Shown one piece after another: positions 12,501 through 24,365 of a stretch of 64,000 bases of DNA. Made by a program: the position numbers and the translations under genes. Source of the stretch: Macrobrachium rosenbergii (Eukaryota > Arthropoda > Malacostraca > Decapoda > Palaemonidae); contig NC_089743.1 of the NCBI RefSeq assembly GCF_040412425.1, forward strand, positions 87,823,471 to 87,887,470. The letters are read 5' to 3'. How positions within the stretch are numbered: the stretch's first letter is position 1; the number at the start of each line of letters is the position of its first letter. Under the pieces are notes generated by a model that searched no databases, was not told the origin of the DNA, and saw only the letters and a list, made by a program, of their open reading frames with translations.

Positions 12501-14529
12501 CGCCGCCGCCCTGGCCCGAGAGACCGAGGAGACAGCCAGGACAGGACGCATCGGCCAGGGCAGGTGAGCGACCGGGCGGTTGGGGGGCCGCCCGGAAGCT
12601 CGCCGCTGCCCTGGCCCAAGAGACGGAGGAGACAGCCAGGAGAGGACGCATCGGCCGGGGCAGGTGAGCGACCGGGCGGTTGGGGGGCCGCCCGGAAGCT
12701 CGCCGCCGCCCTGGCCCGAGAGACCGAGGAGACAGCCAGGAGAGGATGCATCGGCCGGGGCAGGCGAGCTACCGGGCGGTTGGGGGGCCGCCCAGAAGCT
12801 CGCTGCCGCCCTGGCCCGAGAGACCGAGGAGACAGCTGGACAGGACACATCGGCCGGGGCAGGCAAGCGACCGGGCGGTTGGGGGGCCCCCCGGAAGCTC
12901 GCCGCCGCCCTGGCCCGAGAGACCGAGGAGACAGCCAGGAGAGTACGCATCGGCCAGGGCAGGCGAGCGACCGGGCGGTTGGGGGGCCGCCCGGAAGCTC
13001 GCCGCCGCCCTGGCCCAAGAGACGGAGGAGACAGCCAGGACAGGACGATCGGCCGGGAAGGTGGCGACGGGTGGTTGGGGGCCGCCCGAAGCTTCGCCGC
13101 CCGCCCTGGCCCGAGAGACCGAGGAGACAGCCAGGAGAGGACGATCGGCAGGGCAGGTGAGCGACCGGGCGGTTGGGGGGCCGCCCGGAAGCTCGCCGCC
13201 GCCCTGGCCCAAGAGACGGAGGAGACAGCCAGGAGAGGACGCATCGGCCGGGGCAGGTGAGCGACCGGGCGGTTGGGGGGCCGCCCGGAAGCTCGCCGCC
13301 GCCCTGGCCCGAGAGACCGAGGAGACAGCCAGGAGAGGACACATCGGCCGGGGCATTCGAGCTACCGGGCGGTTGGGGGGCCGCCCAGAAGCTCGCCGCC
13401 GCCCTGGCCCGAGAGACCGAGGAGACAGCCAGGACAGGATACATCGGCCGGGGCAGGCAAGTGACCGGGCGGTTGGGGGGCCCCCCGGAAGCTCGCCGCC
13501 GCCCTGGCCCGAGAGACCGAGGAGACAGCCAGGAGAGGACGCATCGGCCAGGGCAGGCGAGCGACCGGGCGGTTGAGGGCCCGCCTGGAAGCTCGCCGCC
13601 GCCCTGGCACGAGAGACCGAGGAGACAGCCAGGAGAGGACGCTTCGGCCGGGGCGACCGAGCGGTTGGGGGGCCACCCGGAAGCTCACCGCCGCCCTGCC
13701 CCGAGAGACCGAGGAGACAGCCAGGAGAGGACGCTTCGGCCGGGGCAGGCGAGCGACCGGGCGGTTGGGGGGCTGCCCGGAAGCTCGCCACCATCCTGGC
13801 CCGAGAGACCAAGGAGACAGCCAGGAGAGGACGCCTCGGCCGGGGCAGGCGAGCGACTGGGCGGTTGGGGGGCTGCCCGGAAGCTCGCCACCGCCCTGGC
13901 CCGAGAGCCTGAGAGACCGATGAGACAGCCAGGAGAGGACGCCTCGGCCGGGGCAGGTGAGCGACCGGGCGGTTGGGGGGCCGCCCGGAAGCTCGCCGCC
14001 GCCCTGGCCCGAGAAACCGAGGAGGCAGCCAGTAGAGGACGCATCGGCTGGGGCAGGCGAGCGACCGGGCGGTTGGGGGGCCGCCCGAAGCTCGCCGCCG
14101 CCCTGGCCCGAGAGACTGAGGAGACAGCCAGGAGAGGACGCATCGGCCGGGGCAGGCGAGCGACCGGGCGGTTGGGGGGCTGCCCGGAAGCTCGCCGCCG
14201 CCCTGGCCCAAGAGCCCAAGAGACCGAGGAGACAGCCAGGAGAGGACGCATCGGCCGGGGCAGGCGAGCGACCGGGCGGTTGGGGGGCCGCCCAGAAGCT
14301 CGCCGCTGCCCTGGCCCTAGACCCGAAAGACCGAGGAGACAGCCAGGAGAGTACGCGTCGGCCGGGGTAAGCGAGCGTCCAGGCGGTTGGTGGGCCGCCC
14401 GGAAGTTCGCCGCCGCCCTGGCCCGAGAGCCCGAACAGACAGCCAGGCGAGTACGCATCGGCCGGGGCAGGCGAGTGACCGGGCGGTTGGGGGGCCGCCT
14501 AGTAGCTCGCCGCCGCCTTGGCCCACGAG
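6537..14529. repeat. Satellite array, class A (about 100-bp unit)
   Basis: About 80 head-to-tail copies of a GC-rich unit. Landmarks in order are GCGACCGGGCGGTTGGGG, GAAGCTCGCCGCCGCCCTGG, CCCGAGAGACCGAGGAGACA and GCCAGGAGAGGACGCATCGG. In the 3' part (about 12.4-14.3 kb) the period is exactly 100 bp over many units. Between about 7.0 and 12.4 kb most units are shortened by 1-8 bases at G/C runs or short doublets. Since 100 is one more than a multiple of three, each frame cycles through all three translations of the unit. Stop codons are rare, giving open frames of up to about 1,070 codons on both strands. None has splice, start or homology support, so no gene is called. Confidence 0.95.
9114..9313. 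repeat. Second copy of the array's 200-bp junction block
   Basis: The first 200 bp of the array (6537-6736) recur here nearly unchanged, 2,577 bp downstream. The block contains class-B-like text (GAGGACATCCAGGAGA, GGGCTGGCGAGCGACCAGCG) inside class-A surroundings. Its return shows that a segment of about 2.6 kb was duplicated as a higher-order unit. Confidence 0.85.
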
Positions 14530-17500
14530 CCCACGAGACGGAGGACATCCAGAAGACGACACATCGGCCAGGGCAGGCGAGCGACTGGGTGGTGAGAGGA
14601 CCGCCCAGAAGCTCGCCGGCGCCCTGGCCAGTGAGACCCAGGACACCCAGGAGAGGACGCATCGGCCGGGGCAGGCGAGTGACCGGGTAGTTGGGGGACC
14701 GCCCGGAAGCTCGCCGCCGCCCTGGCCCACGAGCCCGCACGACCGAGGACATCCAGGAGATGACGCATTGGCCGGGGGAGGCGGGCAACCGGGCGGTTGG
14801 GGGACCGCCCAGTAGCTCGCAGCCGCAGTGGCTCAAGAGACCGCAAGACCGAGGACATCCAGGAGACCACGCATCGGCTGGGGCAGACGAGCGATCGGGC
14901 GGTTGGGGGACCGCCCGGAAGCTCACAGCCACCCTGGCCCACGAGCCTGAGGACATCCCTGAGACGACACATCGGACAGGGCAGGCGAGGGACCGGGCGG
15001 TTGGAGGGGCAGGCAAGCGACCGGGCGGTTGGGGGACTGCCCGAAAGCTGCCACCCTGGCCCACGAGACCGAGGACATCCAGGAGACAATGTATCGGCCA
15101 GGGCAGGTGAGCTACCGGGCGGTTGGGGGACCGCCCGCAAGCTCGCCGCCTCCCTGGCCTGCGAGACCGAGGACATCCAGGAGACAACGCATCGGCCGAG
15201 GCAGGAGAGTGACCGGGCGGTTGGAGGGGCAGGCAAGCGACCGGGCGGTTGGGGGACTGCCCGGAAGCTGCCACCCTGGCCCGCGAGACCGAGGACATCC
15301 AGGAGACAACGCATCGGCCGAGGCAGGAGAGTGACCGGGCGGTTGGAGGGGCAGGCAAGCGACCGGGCGGTTGGGGGACTGCCCGGAAGCTGCCACCCTG
15401 GCCCGCGAGACCGAGAACATCCAGGAGACAACGAATCGGCCAGGGCAGGTGAGCGACCGGGCAGTTGGGGGACCGCCCGGAAGCTCGCCGCCTCCCTGGC
15501 CCGCGAGACCGAGGACATCCAGGAGACGACGAATCGGCCAGGGCAGGCGAGTGAACAGGCGGCTGGGGACCTCCCGAAGCTCGCCGCCGCCCGGCCCATG
15601 AGCCCGCACGACCAAGAATATCCAGGAGATGACGATCGGCGGGGTAGGCGAGCGACCAGACGGTTGCGGGACCGCTCGGAAGCTCGCCGCCGCCCTGGCC
15701 CGCGAGTCCGAGGACATCCAGGAGACGACGCATCGGCCGGGGCAGGCAAGCGACCGTGTTGTTGAGGGACTGCCCGGAAGCTCACCGCCTCCCTGGCCCG
15801 CGAGGCCCAGGACATCCAGGAGACAACGCATCGGCCGTGGCAGGCGAGCGACCGACTACTCGGAAGCTCACTGCAGCCCTGGTCCGCGAGACCGAGGACA
15901 TCCAGGAGACGACACATCTGCTGGGGCAGGCAAGCAACCGGGCGGTTGGGTGACCGCCCGCAAGCTCGCCGCCGCCCTGGCCCACGAGACCAAGGACATC
16001 CAGGAGATGACACATCGGCCAGGGCAGGCGAGCAACCGACTGCCCGGAGGCTCATTGCAGCCCTGGCCCGCGACACTGAGGACACCCAGGAGACAACGCA
16101 TCGGCCGTGGCAGGCGAGCGACCGGGGCAGGTGAACGACTGGGCGGTTAGGGGACCGCCTGGAAGCTCGCCGCTGCCCTGGCCCTCGAGCCTGCGAGACC
16201 GAGGACATCCAGGAGGCGACGTGTCGGCCTGGGCAGGCGAGCGACCGGGTGGTTTGGGGACTGCCTGGAAGCTCGCCGCCGCCCTGGCCCACGAGCCTCC
16301 TTCACCGAGGACATCCAGGAGGCGACGCATCGGTCAGGTCTGGGGAGCGACCGATGGCTGGGGCACTGCTTGGAAGCTCGCTGCCGCCCCGGCCCACGAG
16401 CCAGCTAGACTGAGGACATCCAGGGGACGACACATCGGCCAGGGCTGGCGAGCGTTCAGCAGTTGGAGGAACACTTGGAAGCTCGCCGCCGCCTGGCCCA
16501 CGAGCCCACTAGACCTAGGACATGCAGGAGACAATGCATCGGCCAGTGCTGGCGAGTGACCAGCGGTGGGGGGACTGCTTGGAAGCTCGCTGCCGCCCCG
16601 GCCCATGAGCCCACTAGACTGAGGACATCCATGGGACAACACATCGGCCAGGGCTAGCGAGCATTCAGCAGTTGGGGGAACACTTGGAAGCTCACCGCCG
16701 CCTGGCCCACGAGACCTAGGACATGCAGGAGACAATGCATCGGCCAGTGCTGGCGAGTGACCAGCGGTGGGGGGACTGCTTGGAAGCTCGCCGCCGCCCT
16801 GGCCCATGAGCCCACTAGACTGAGGACATCCAGGAGACAACGTGTCGGCCAGTGCTGGCGAGCGACCAGCGGTTGGGGGACTGCTTGGAAGCTTGCCGCC
16901 GCCTGGCTCACGAGCCCGCTAGACCGAGGACACCCAGGAGACAACGCATTGGCCAGGGCTGGCGAGTGACCAGCGGTTGTGGGACCGCTTGGAAGCTTGC
17001 TGCCGCCCTGGCCTGCGAGCCCACTAGACAGAGGACATCCTGGGGACAATGCATCGGCTAGGGTTGGCGAGCGACCAGTGGTTGTGGGACCACTTGGATG
17101 CTCACCGCCGCCTGGCCCACGAGCCCGCTAGACCGAGGATATCCAGGAGACAATGCATCAGCCAGTGCTGGCGAGCGACCAGCGGTTGGGGGACTGCTTG
17201 GAAGCTCGCCGCCGCCCTGGCCCACGAGCCCGCTAGACTGAGGACATCCAGGAGACAATGTGTCGGCCAGGGCTGGCGAGCGACCAGCTGTTGGGGGAGC
17301 GCTTGGAAACTCGCCGCCACCCTGATCCACGAGCCCGCTAAGCAGAGGACATCCTGGAGACAACGCATCGGCCAGGGCTGGCGAGCAACCAGCGGTTGAG
17401 GGGCCGCTGGAAACTCGCTGCCGCCCTGGCCCATGAGCCCACTAGACTGAGGACATCCAGGAGACAATGCATCGGCTAGGGCTGGCGAGCGACCGGCGGT

Positions 17501-17640
17501 TTGGGGACCGCTTGGAAGCTTGCTGCTGCCTTAGCCCACTAGACCAAGGACATCTTGGAGACAATGCATCAGCCAGGGCTGGCGAGCGACCAGAGGTTGG
17601 GGGACCGCTGGAAGCTCGCCGCCGCCCTGGCCCATGAGCC
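14530..17640. repeat. Satellite array, class B (about 105-bp unit)
   Basis: The class A element GAGGAGACAGCCAGGAGAGG is replaced by GAGGACATCCAGGAGACAA, and CCCGAGAGACC by CCCACGAGCCCGCTAGACC. The period is about 105 bp. Up to about 16.3 kb the units keep class A's GACCGGGCGGTT; beyond that they read GACCAGCGGTTG. B is therefore a graded intermediate between A and C. No coding evidence. Confidence 0.92.
15225..15468. repeat. Local 122-bp repeats inside class B
   Basis: A variant with a doubled GCGACCGGGCGGTTGG block separated by AGGGGCAGGCAA repeats at a 122-bp spacing, with a related copy starting near 15000. It reflects recent local amplification of an altered unit. Confidence 0.75.
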
Positions 17641-20600
17641 TACTAGGCCAAGGCAATTGGCCAGAACCATGAGACCACTCAACAGCTAGGGCTGACGGGT
17701 GACCAGTGGTTGGGGTCCGATGGAAGCTCGCCGCCACCCTGGCCCATGAGCCCACTAGGCTAAGGAAATCGGCCGGAACCAGGAGACCACGCAACGCCCA
17801 GGGCTGGCAGGCGACCAGCTGTTGGGGGGCCTCTAGAAGCTTGCCTCCACCCTGGCCCACGAGCTCACTAGGCCAAGGCAATCAGCTGGAACCAGGAGAC
17901 CACGCAACACCGGAACCAGGAGACCACGCAACGGCCAGGGCTGGCAGGCGACCAGGGGTTGGGGGGCTACTGGAAGTTCGCTGCCGCCCTGGCCCACGAA
18001 CCCACTAGGCCAAGGTAATCGGCCAGAACCAGGAGACCACGCAATGCCCAGGGCTGGCAGGTGACCAGCGGTTAGGGGGCTGCTGGAAGCTCACCACCAC
18101 CCTGGCCCACGAGCCCACTAGGCCAAGGAATCGGCGGGAACCAAGAGACCACGCAACACCGGAACCAGGAGACCACGCAACGGGCAGGGCTGGCTGGCGA
18201 CCAGTGGTTTGGAGGCTGCTGGAAGCTCACCGCCGCCCTGGCCCACGAGCCCACTAGGCCAAGGCAATGGGCCAGAACCAGGAGATCACGCAATGGCCAG
18301 GGCTGGCGGGCGACCAGCAGTTGGGGGACAGCTGGAAGCTCGCCGCCGTCCTGGTACACAAGCCCAATAGGATGAGGCAATCAGCTGGAACCAGGAAACC
18401 ACACAATGGCTAGGCTGGGCCGCTGGAAACTCGCCACTGGCCTGGCCCACGAGCTCACTAGGCCAAGTTAATCAACCGGAACCAGGATACCATACAACGG
18501 CTAGGGCTGGTGGGTGACCAGCGGTTGAAGAGCCACTGGAAGCTTGCTGCCACCCTTGCCCATGAGCCCACTAGGCCAAGGCAATCGGACAGAACCAGGA
18601 GACCACACAACACCGAAACCAGGAAACCACTCAACGGCCAGGGCTGACAGGCGACCAGCAGTTGGGGGGGCCGCTGGAAGCTCGCCGCCGCCCTGGCCCA
18701 CGAGCACACTAAGCCAAGGCAATCGGCCGGAACCAGGAGACCACGCAACACTGGAACCAGGACACCATGCAACACCGGAATCATGAGACCACACAATGGC
18801 CAGGGCTGGCGGGCGACCAGCAGTAGGGGGGCCTCTGGAAGCTCGCCGTCTCCCTGGCCCTCAAGCCCAAAAGGCCAAGGCAATCGGCCGGAGCCAGGAG
18901 ACTACGCAATGACCAGGGCTGGCTGGAAGCTCGCCGCCACCCTGACCCACGAGCCCACTAGCCCAAGGCAATGGGCTGGAACCAGGACCAGTGGTTTGGG
19001 GGATGCTGGAAGCTCGTAGCCACCCTGGCTCACAAGCCCACTAGGTCGAGGCAATCGGCCAGAACCAGATCACGCAATGCCGGAACCAGGAGACCACACA
19101 ACAGCCAGTGCTAGTGGGAGGCCAGAGGTTGGGGGAACGCTGGGAGCTCACCGCCACCCTGGCTCACGAGCCCACTAGCGCGAGGCAATCGGCCGGAATC
19201 AGGAGACAGCGCAACGCTGGAACCAGGAGACCACGCATCGCCCAAGGCTGGCGGGTGCTCAGCAGTTGGGGGGCTGCTGGAAGCTCAACACTACCATGGC
19301 CCATGAGCCCACTATGCAGAGGCAATTGGCCGGAACCAGGAGACCACACAATGCTGGAACCAGGAGACCACGCAACAACCATGGCTGGCGGGTGACCAGC
19401 GGTTGAGGGGCCACTAGAAGCTCACTGCCACCCTGGCTCATGAGCCCACTAGTCCGAGGCAATGGGCAGGAACCAGGAGACCACGCAATGACCAGGACTG
19501 ACGGGCGACCAACGGTTGGGGAGCCGCTGGAAGCTCGCCACAGCCCAGGCCTACGAGCCCACTAGCCGGAACCAGGAGACCACGCAACGGCCAGGGCTGG
19601 CGGGCGACCAGCAGGTGGGGGACCCTGGAAGTTCACCGCCGCCCTGGCCCATGAGCCCACTAGGCCAAAGCAATTGGCCATAAGCAGGAGACCACGCAAT
19701 GCCGGAACCAGGAGATCACGCAACGGCCAGGGCTGGTAGGCGACCAGCGGTTAGGGGGGCCGCTGGAAGCTCGCCACCGCCCTGGCCCATGAGCACACTA
19801 TGCCAAGGCAATCGGCCTGAAGCAGGAGACCACGCAACGGGCAGTGCTGGCGGGTGACCAGTGGTTGGGGGCCCGCTGGAAGCTCGCCGCCGCCCTGGCC
19901 CACGAGCCCACTAGGCCAAGGCAACCGGCCGGAACCAGGAGACCACGCAACGCTGGAACCTGAAGACCACACAATGGCCAGGGCTGGTGAGCGACCAGCG
20001 GTTGGGGGGCCACTGGAAGCTCGCTGCCGCCTTGGCCCACTAGGCCAAGGCAATCGTCTGGAACCAGGAGACCATGCAATGGCCAGGGCTGGCAGGCGAT
20101 CAGCGGTTATGGGGCCGCTGGAAGCTCGCTACCGCCCTGGCCCACGAGCCCACTAGGCTAAGGTAATCGGCCTGACGCAGGAGACCACACAACTGGCAGT
20201 GCTGGCAGGTGATCAGCGGTTGGGGTCCCGCTGGAAGCTCACCGCCACCCTGGCCCATGAGCCCACTAGGCCAAGGCAACCGGCCAGAACCATGAGACCA
20301 CTTTCACCACTGCCCTGCCCCATGAGCCCACTAGGCCAATGCAATCAACCAGAACCAGGAGACCACACAACACCGGAACCAGGAGATCACACAACAGCCA
20401 GGGCTGGCGGGCAACCAGCAGTTGGAGGGCCGCTGGAAGCTCGCCACCGCCCTGGCCCATAAGCCCACTAGGCCAGGGCAAACAGCCAGAACCAGGAGAC
20501 CACGCAATGCCAGAACCAGAAGACCATGCAACGGCCATGGCTGGCGGACAACCAGTGGTTGTGGGGCTGCTGGAAGCTCGCCGCCACCCTGGCCTATGAG

Positions 20601-23600
20601 CCCACTAGGCCAAGGCAATTGGCCGGAACCAGAAGACCACGCAACACCGGAACCAGGAGACCATGCATTGGTCAAGGCTGGTGGGCAACCAGCGGTTGGG
20701 GCCCCTCTGGAAGCTTGCCATTGCCCTGGCCCATGAGCCCACTAGGCCAAGGCAATCGGTCAGAACCAGGAGACCACGCAACACCGGAACCAGGAGACCA
20801 TGCAATGGACAGGACTGGCGGGCGACCAGTGGTTTGGGAGCCGCTGAAAGCTTGCCGCCACCCTGGTCCAAGAGCCCATTATGCCAAGCCAATGGGCCGG
20901 AACCAGGAGACTACGCAACGGCCAGAGCTGGCAGGTGACCAGTGGTTGGACGGCAGCTGGAAGCTTGCCGCCACCCTGGCTCACAAGCCCAATAGGCTGA
21001 GGTAATTGGCCAGAACCAGGAAACCACACAACGGCCAGGGTTGGCAGGCGACCAGCGGTTAGGGGAACAATGGGAGCTCGCCGCTGCCCTGGCCCACTAG
21101 GCCAAGGCAATCGACTGGAACCAGGAGACCACGCAACAGCCAGGGCTGGCAGGCGATCAGCGGTTATGGGGCCGCTGGAAGCTCGCTACCGCCCTGGCCC
21201 ACGAGCCCACTAGGCCAAGGTAATCGGCCTGAAGCAGGAGACCACACAACTGGCAGTGCTGGCAGGTGACCAGCGGTTGGGGTCCCGCTGGAAGGTCGCC
21301 GCCACCCTGGCCCATGAGCCCACTAGGCCAAGGCAACCGGCCAGAACCATGAGACCACTTTCACCACTGCCCTGGCCCATGAGCCCACTAGGCCAATGCA
21401 ATCAACCGGAACCAGGAGACCACACAACACCGGAACCAGATCACACAACGGCCAGGGCTGGCGGGCAACCAGCAGTTGGGGGGCCGCTGGAAGCTCGCCG
21501 CCGCCCTGGCCCATAAGCCCACTAGGCCAAGGCAATCAGCCAGAACCAGGAGACCACGCAATGCCAGAACCAGAAGACCATGCAACGGCCATGGCTGGTG
21601 GGCAACCAGTGGTTGTGGGGCTGCTGGAAGCTCGCCGCCACTCTGGCCCATGGGCCCACTAGGCCAATGCAATCAACCGGAACCAGGAGACCACACAACA
21701 CCGGAACCAGGAGATCACACAACGGCCAGGGCTGGCAGGCAACCAGCAGTTGGGGGGCCGCTGGAAGCTCGCCGCCGCCCTGGCCCATAAGCCCACTAGG
21801 CCAAGGCAATCGGCCAGAACCAGGAGACCACGCAATGCCAGAACCAGAAGACCATGCAACGGCCATGGCTGGTGGGCAACCAGTGGTTGTGGGGCTGCTG
21901 GAAGCTCGCCGCCACCCTGGCCCATGAGCCCACTAGGCCAAGGCAATTGGCCGGAACCAGAAGACCACGCAACACCGGAACCAGGAGACCATGCATTGGT
22001 CAAGGCTGGTGGGCAACCAGCGGTTGGGGCCCCTCTGGAAGCTCGCCATTGCCCTGGCCCATGAGCCCACTAGGCCAAGGCAATCGGTCAGAACCAGGAG
22101 ACCACGCAACACCAGAACCAGGAGACCATGCAATGGACAGGACTGGCGGGCGACCAGTGGTTTGGGAGCCGCTGGAAGCTTGCCGCCACCCTGGTCCAAG
22201 AGCCCATTACGCCAAGCCAATGGGCCGGAACCAGGAGACTACGCAACGGCCAGAGCTGGCAGGTGACCAGCGGTTGGACGGCAGCTGGAAACTTGCCGCC
22301 ACCCTGGCTCACAAGCCCAATAGGCTGAGGTAATTGGCCAGAACCAGGAAACCACACAACGGCCAGGGTTGGCGGGCGACCAGCGGTTAGGGGGACACTG
22401 GGAGCTTGCCGCTGCCCTGGCCCACTAGGCCAAGGCAATCAGCCAGAACCAGGAGACCATGCAACGCTGGCACCAGGATTCCACACAACAGCCAGTGCTG
22501 GTGGGCCACCAGCAGTTGGAGGGACGCTGGAAACTCACCGTCGCCCTGGCTCACGAGCCCACTAGGGCAAGGCAATTGGCTGGAACCAGGAGACAACACA
22601 ACACCAGAACCAGGAGACCACGCATCGCCCAGGGCTGGCGGGCATCCAGCGGTTGGGGGGTTCCTGGAAGCTCACCGCTGCCATGGCCCACAAGCCCACT
22701 ATGCTGAGGCAATCGGCCGAAACCAGGAGACCACACAATGCTGGAACCAGGAGACTATGCAGCGGCCATGGCTGACGGGCGACCAGCGACTGAGTGGCCG
22801 CTGGAAGCTTGCCGCCGACCTGACCTATGAACACACTAGGCTGAGGCAATCAGCCGGAACCAGAGACCATGCAACATCCAGGGCTGGTGGGCGACCAGCA
22901 GTTGGGGGGCCTCTTGAAGCTCGCCGCTGCCCTGGCTCAAGAGCCCACTAGGCTGAGGCAATTGGCCGGAAGCAGGAGACCACGCAACGGGCAGGGCTGG
23001 CGGGCTTCCAGAGGTTGGGGGTCAGTGGAAGCTCGCCGCCACCCTGACCCACGTGCCCTTCTAGGCCGAGGCAACCGGCCGGAACCAGGAGACCATGCAG
23101 TGCCCGAACCAGGAGACCACACAACGGCCATAGCTGGTGGGCAACCAGCGGTTGATTGGCTGCTGGAAGCTTGCCGCTGACCTGGCCCATGAGCACACTA
23201 GGCCGAGGCAATCAGCCGGAACCAGGAGACCTCGCAACTGCCAGGGCTGGCGGGCGACCAGCAGTTGGGGGGCTGTTGGAAGCTCGCCGCCAACCTGGCC
23301 CACAAGCCCACTAGGCCGAGGCAATCGATCAGAACCAGGAGACCACGCATTGCTCAGGGCTGGCAAGCACCCAGTGGCTGGGGGCTGCTGAGAGCTTGCC
23401 ACTGCCCTAGCCCATGAGCACACTAGGCCGAGGCAATGGGCTGAAACCAGGAGATCAAGCATCGCCCAGCGGCTGGGGAGCCGCTGGCAGCTCGCCTCCG
23501 CCCTGGCCCACAAGCCCACTAGGCCAAGGCAATGGGCTGGAACCAGGAGACCACGCATTGCTGAGGGTTGCCGGGCATCCAGCGGCACGGGTGCTGCTGG

Positions 23601-23815
23601 GAGCTCACCGTCGCCCTGGCCTACAACCCCACTAGGCCAAGCACACATTGCCCAGAGTCTGCAGGCAACCAGCGTTTGGGGGCTGCTGGATGTTCACTGG
23701 CACTTGCACATGCCCACTAAGCCTAAGCTCTCTGAGACCAACCGCAGTGCATGGACCGCCCAAGGTTGGCTGGCGAACAGCGGTTGGGGGCCCACTAGAT
23801 GTTCTGGCCCTGGCC
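17641..23815. repeat. Satellite array, class C (about 112-bp and 138-bp units)
   Basis: Units share GGCTGGCGGGCGACCAGCGG, GCTGGAAGCTCGCCGCC and CTGGCCCATGAGCCCACTAGG with class B, but carry CCAAGGCAATCGGCCGGAAC and CAGGAGACCACGCAAC in place of the GACATCCAGG block. Spacing alternates between about 112 bp and about 138 bp. The longer form has an internal tandem duplication of about 26 bp (ACCGGAACCAGGAGACCACG). Sequence similarity fades beyond 23.6 kb and the last recognisable unit ends near 23815. No coding evidence. Confidence 0.93.
20046..22434. repeat. Higher-order tandem duplication within class C
   Basis: The block from about 20046 to 21105 recurs from about 21103 to 22434. The offset is 1,057 bp in the first part and 1,328 bp in the second. 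The second copy is longer because a two-unit segment of about 270 bp (near 21396-21665) was duplicated again at 21666-21935. Shared rare variants, such as a truncated unit ending ACCACTTTCACCACTGCCCTG, mark both copies. Confidence 0.85.
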
Positions 23816-24365
23816 CTCTCGATTTGGGACCACCTTGACGTGGAATCTGTTCCCGGGTTTGAGTCCAAGAGTCCCACATACCATTCTGTATTTCTTTGAA
23901 TTGATTTTTGCGGAATTTTCCGCTTTTGCTAAAATTTATTGGACCTGATAAATAGGTAAAGACATCATAACTGGGATTGGGTTTATATCCGAAGCTAAAT
24001 AGTGGGAACTGTGGTAGGACCATCAACTGCCCGATAATGTTCGAACCTGAGAGATATCAGGCGGAACTATTCTTTAGGGCTGGACCCCAGATTCTAGGGG
24101 GGTCTGGTTCTGGGGATAGGACTCTCAGTATTCTATCCGGTTTGCCCATAACATGATAAGGGTAGGGATGATTGTATTCCAATAATATTGGCAGTCCTAG
24201 CAAGTGGGTTTGGCTTACACTTGGGCCACTCTAATCATGTTGAGCCATCCCATGGAGCCAGTTCTCACTTGTGCCATTGGTGGAAGAATAAACTCCATGA
24301 AAGGCTGATGATATCTTTTTAAGGTTTTCAGGTTTATTTCATTTTTTTATTCTTAAATCTTATGC
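23816..24365 (+). other. Probable 5' untranslated part of the downstream LINE
   Basis: Non-satellite sequence without an open frame that leads straight into the decayed LINE ORF1. Assigning it to the LINE is inference from position. No target-site duplication was found. Confidence 0.35.

Noticed and set aside
6506..13576. Very long open frames (up to about 1,070 codons) on both strands, Pro/Arg/Gly-rich
   Set aside because: All frames of both strands are open because the repeated unit is GC-rich and lacks stops; the 100-bp period cycles frames. No start context, splice signals, domain or frame-specific conservation.
16100..23200. Many 60-180-codon frames in satellite classes B and C
   Set aside because: Shifted copies of the same repeat translation; they recur at the unit or higher-order spacing and carry no domain.
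23640..24100. A regulatory or gene region at the right edge of the satellite
   Set aside because: The frames there are decayed satellite units running into LINE-associated sequence; no independent signal.
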